Both the position numbers and the translations under genes were made by a program. Below, one piece after another: positions 62,991-64,000 of a stretch of 64,000 bases of DNA (within the stretch, counting starts at the first letter, position 1; each line of letters opens with the position of its first letter). Location of the stretch: assembly GCF_038396675.1 (NCBI RefSeq), contig NC_088928.1:61447501-61511500 (forward strand), written 5' to 3'. This DNA comes from Hydra vulgaris (Eukaryota; Cnidaria; Hydrozoa; Anthoathecata; Hydridae). The notes beneath the pieces are model-generated. The model did no database searches and was not told where the DNA came from. It was given only the letters and a program-made list of their open reading frames with translations.

Positions 62991-64000
62991 ATTACTCCAT
63001 TATTACTGAATTATTTTTTTGAGGCGAACTCTTTGCTGTGCAGCATTTTGTTTCCATTTTTTTTCTTTTTTTAAATCATCTTAGTTTTAAACAAGGCTGC
63101 AAGCAACCACTAATTAGAGTTAGAAGTTACTGGAAGAGAAAAGATAAAGATAGTAGAGCAAAATAACGATTGACAGACAACTTAAAAGACTGCAAATTAT
63201 GAAGGAAGCGAATTCCAAAGAACTGATGTTCGAGGGAAAAAACTGGACGAATAAGAGTTTTGGAGCACTTAGGAGCAGTCACATAAAATAGATGAGACTT
63301 AATCGAATGACGATTAACACGGGAATGAATTTTAGTAGATGGCACAAGAGACGCTAGCTCTTAAGAGCAGTGCTCTATAGTGCATTATATTATTTGTAGA
63401 AAAGAGAAAGAGAAGCAATATTACGACGATGTGATTATGGTTAGAGGTTATAGTATAGACAATAGCTCCGGAGAACACTTCTACAAGACTATAGCAGATA
63501 TGTTGTTTGGGCCAAAAGCATTAGAAGAGTCTAATCATGAAATCACTTTAGATACTGGAGTGATACGAATGTATCACTCCAGTATCTAAAGCTGGAGTGA
63601 TACGAATGTCAAGTAATAGATCAACCTGTTTGTTGGCTATATCAGGTAGAATGCAACTAGTGGAATAAAGAGATGATATTGATAAAAAGTTCTTAGCAAA
63701 TAATTCCGCTTTGTCTTTAGGTGAGGTGGCAAAGTCTGAACCATACAACAGAGGTGGAGTTACAGATTTGCCCTTATTATTTATACTATTAAATATTCTC
63801 CAGAAGTCACTAAAGTCTAGTTTTTGTGATGAAATACGAGATTTCATGACCTGAGAATAGCGGCCTTTGGCGTTAGACAAAACATTTTTACAATGGTTTC
63901 TTGCAGTAATAAATAGACGTCTGCTTTCCGGAGAATTGTTTTGCTGATTGATATGGAAGTAACGGTTTCGATTGGCAACTGCAGCAACAGAATGTGAGAA
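62991..64000 (-). pseudogene. Internally deleted LINE (same family as 5.5 kb)
   Basis: From the window edge: VAAVANRNRYFHINQQNNSP, MSNAKGRYSQVMKSRISSQK, LDFSDFWRIFNSINNKGKSV, TPPLLYGSDFATSPKDKAEL, a pre-RT region, open 63880-63548. The RT itself is missing. At about 63400 the C-terminus resumes: LASLVPSTKIHSRVNRHSIK, EHQFFGIRFLHNL, FKLSVNRYFALLSL. The junction holds a triplicated/inverted TACTGGAGTGATACGAATG motif (63552-63608), suggesting replication-slippage repair. It continues beyond the window. Confidence 0.8.

Overview
This is an AT-rich eukaryotic window, dominated by DNA transposons, non-LTR retrotransposons (LINEs), MITE-like inverted repeats and long (TA)n microsatellites. No prokaryotic gene organisation is present: coding exons are short, bounded by GT/AG splice sites and followed by AATAAA signals. 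Base composition, the mix of Tc1/mariner, pogo, hAT and CR1/Jockey-like LINE copies, and the long (TA)n tracts suggest a cnidarian, most likely Hydra; this is an inference from repeat style, not a proof.

Two host genes are well supported, both on the + strand. (1) A p24/TMED cargo-receptor gene (TMED3/7-like): its last two coding exons lie at 12091-12208 and 14647-14999; the signal-peptide exon was not found. (2) A complete six-exon DESI2 (PPPDE-type deSUMOylating isopeptidase) gene at 34559-43042, 182 aa, with the catalytic His and Cys present. Its introns carry two tandem SINE/RTE-tail-like copies, a 19-bp minisatellite, a hAT MITE and a decayed hAT transposase gene. Weaker host candidates are a 69-aa ORF divergent from DESI2 (33548-33757, minus), a lone terminal exon (49655-49724, plus) and a serine-rich single-pass membrane protein exon (51174-51460, minus).

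The rest is mobile DNA. 1-9 kb: remnants, a 0.9-kb fold-back and a truncated LINE. 9.05-10.36 kb: a structurally complete DD37D mariner-like element with an intact 353-aa transposase. 10.37-11.02 kb: a long-TIR MITE. 18.4-20.5 kb: a dead Tc1 element with Sleeping-Beauty-like IR/DR ends. 20.5-21.4 kb: a dead mariner. 22-23.7 kb: a decayed transposon-type ORF. 23.9-25.2 kb: a DD37E Tc1/mariner-like element inserted in (TA)n. 25.3-29.5 kb: decayed spliced transposon-type genes and a short mariner derivative. 32-33.1 kb: a LINE. 43.9-49.2 kb and 53.4-64 kb: LINE graveyards, including a LINE inserted in a LINE with a clean 8-bp target duplication (56.2-57.0 kb) and a three-level nest, LINE > pogo > LINE (58.1-62.5 kb).

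No new molecular machine is evident. The most informative signals are structural: a 3'-UTR stem-loop shared between two LINE copies with compensatory base changes, the IR/DR Tc1 element, the nested insertions that give relative ages, the apparently intact DD37D element, and several near-perfect palindromes. All protein assignments were made by reading translations; no database search was run.
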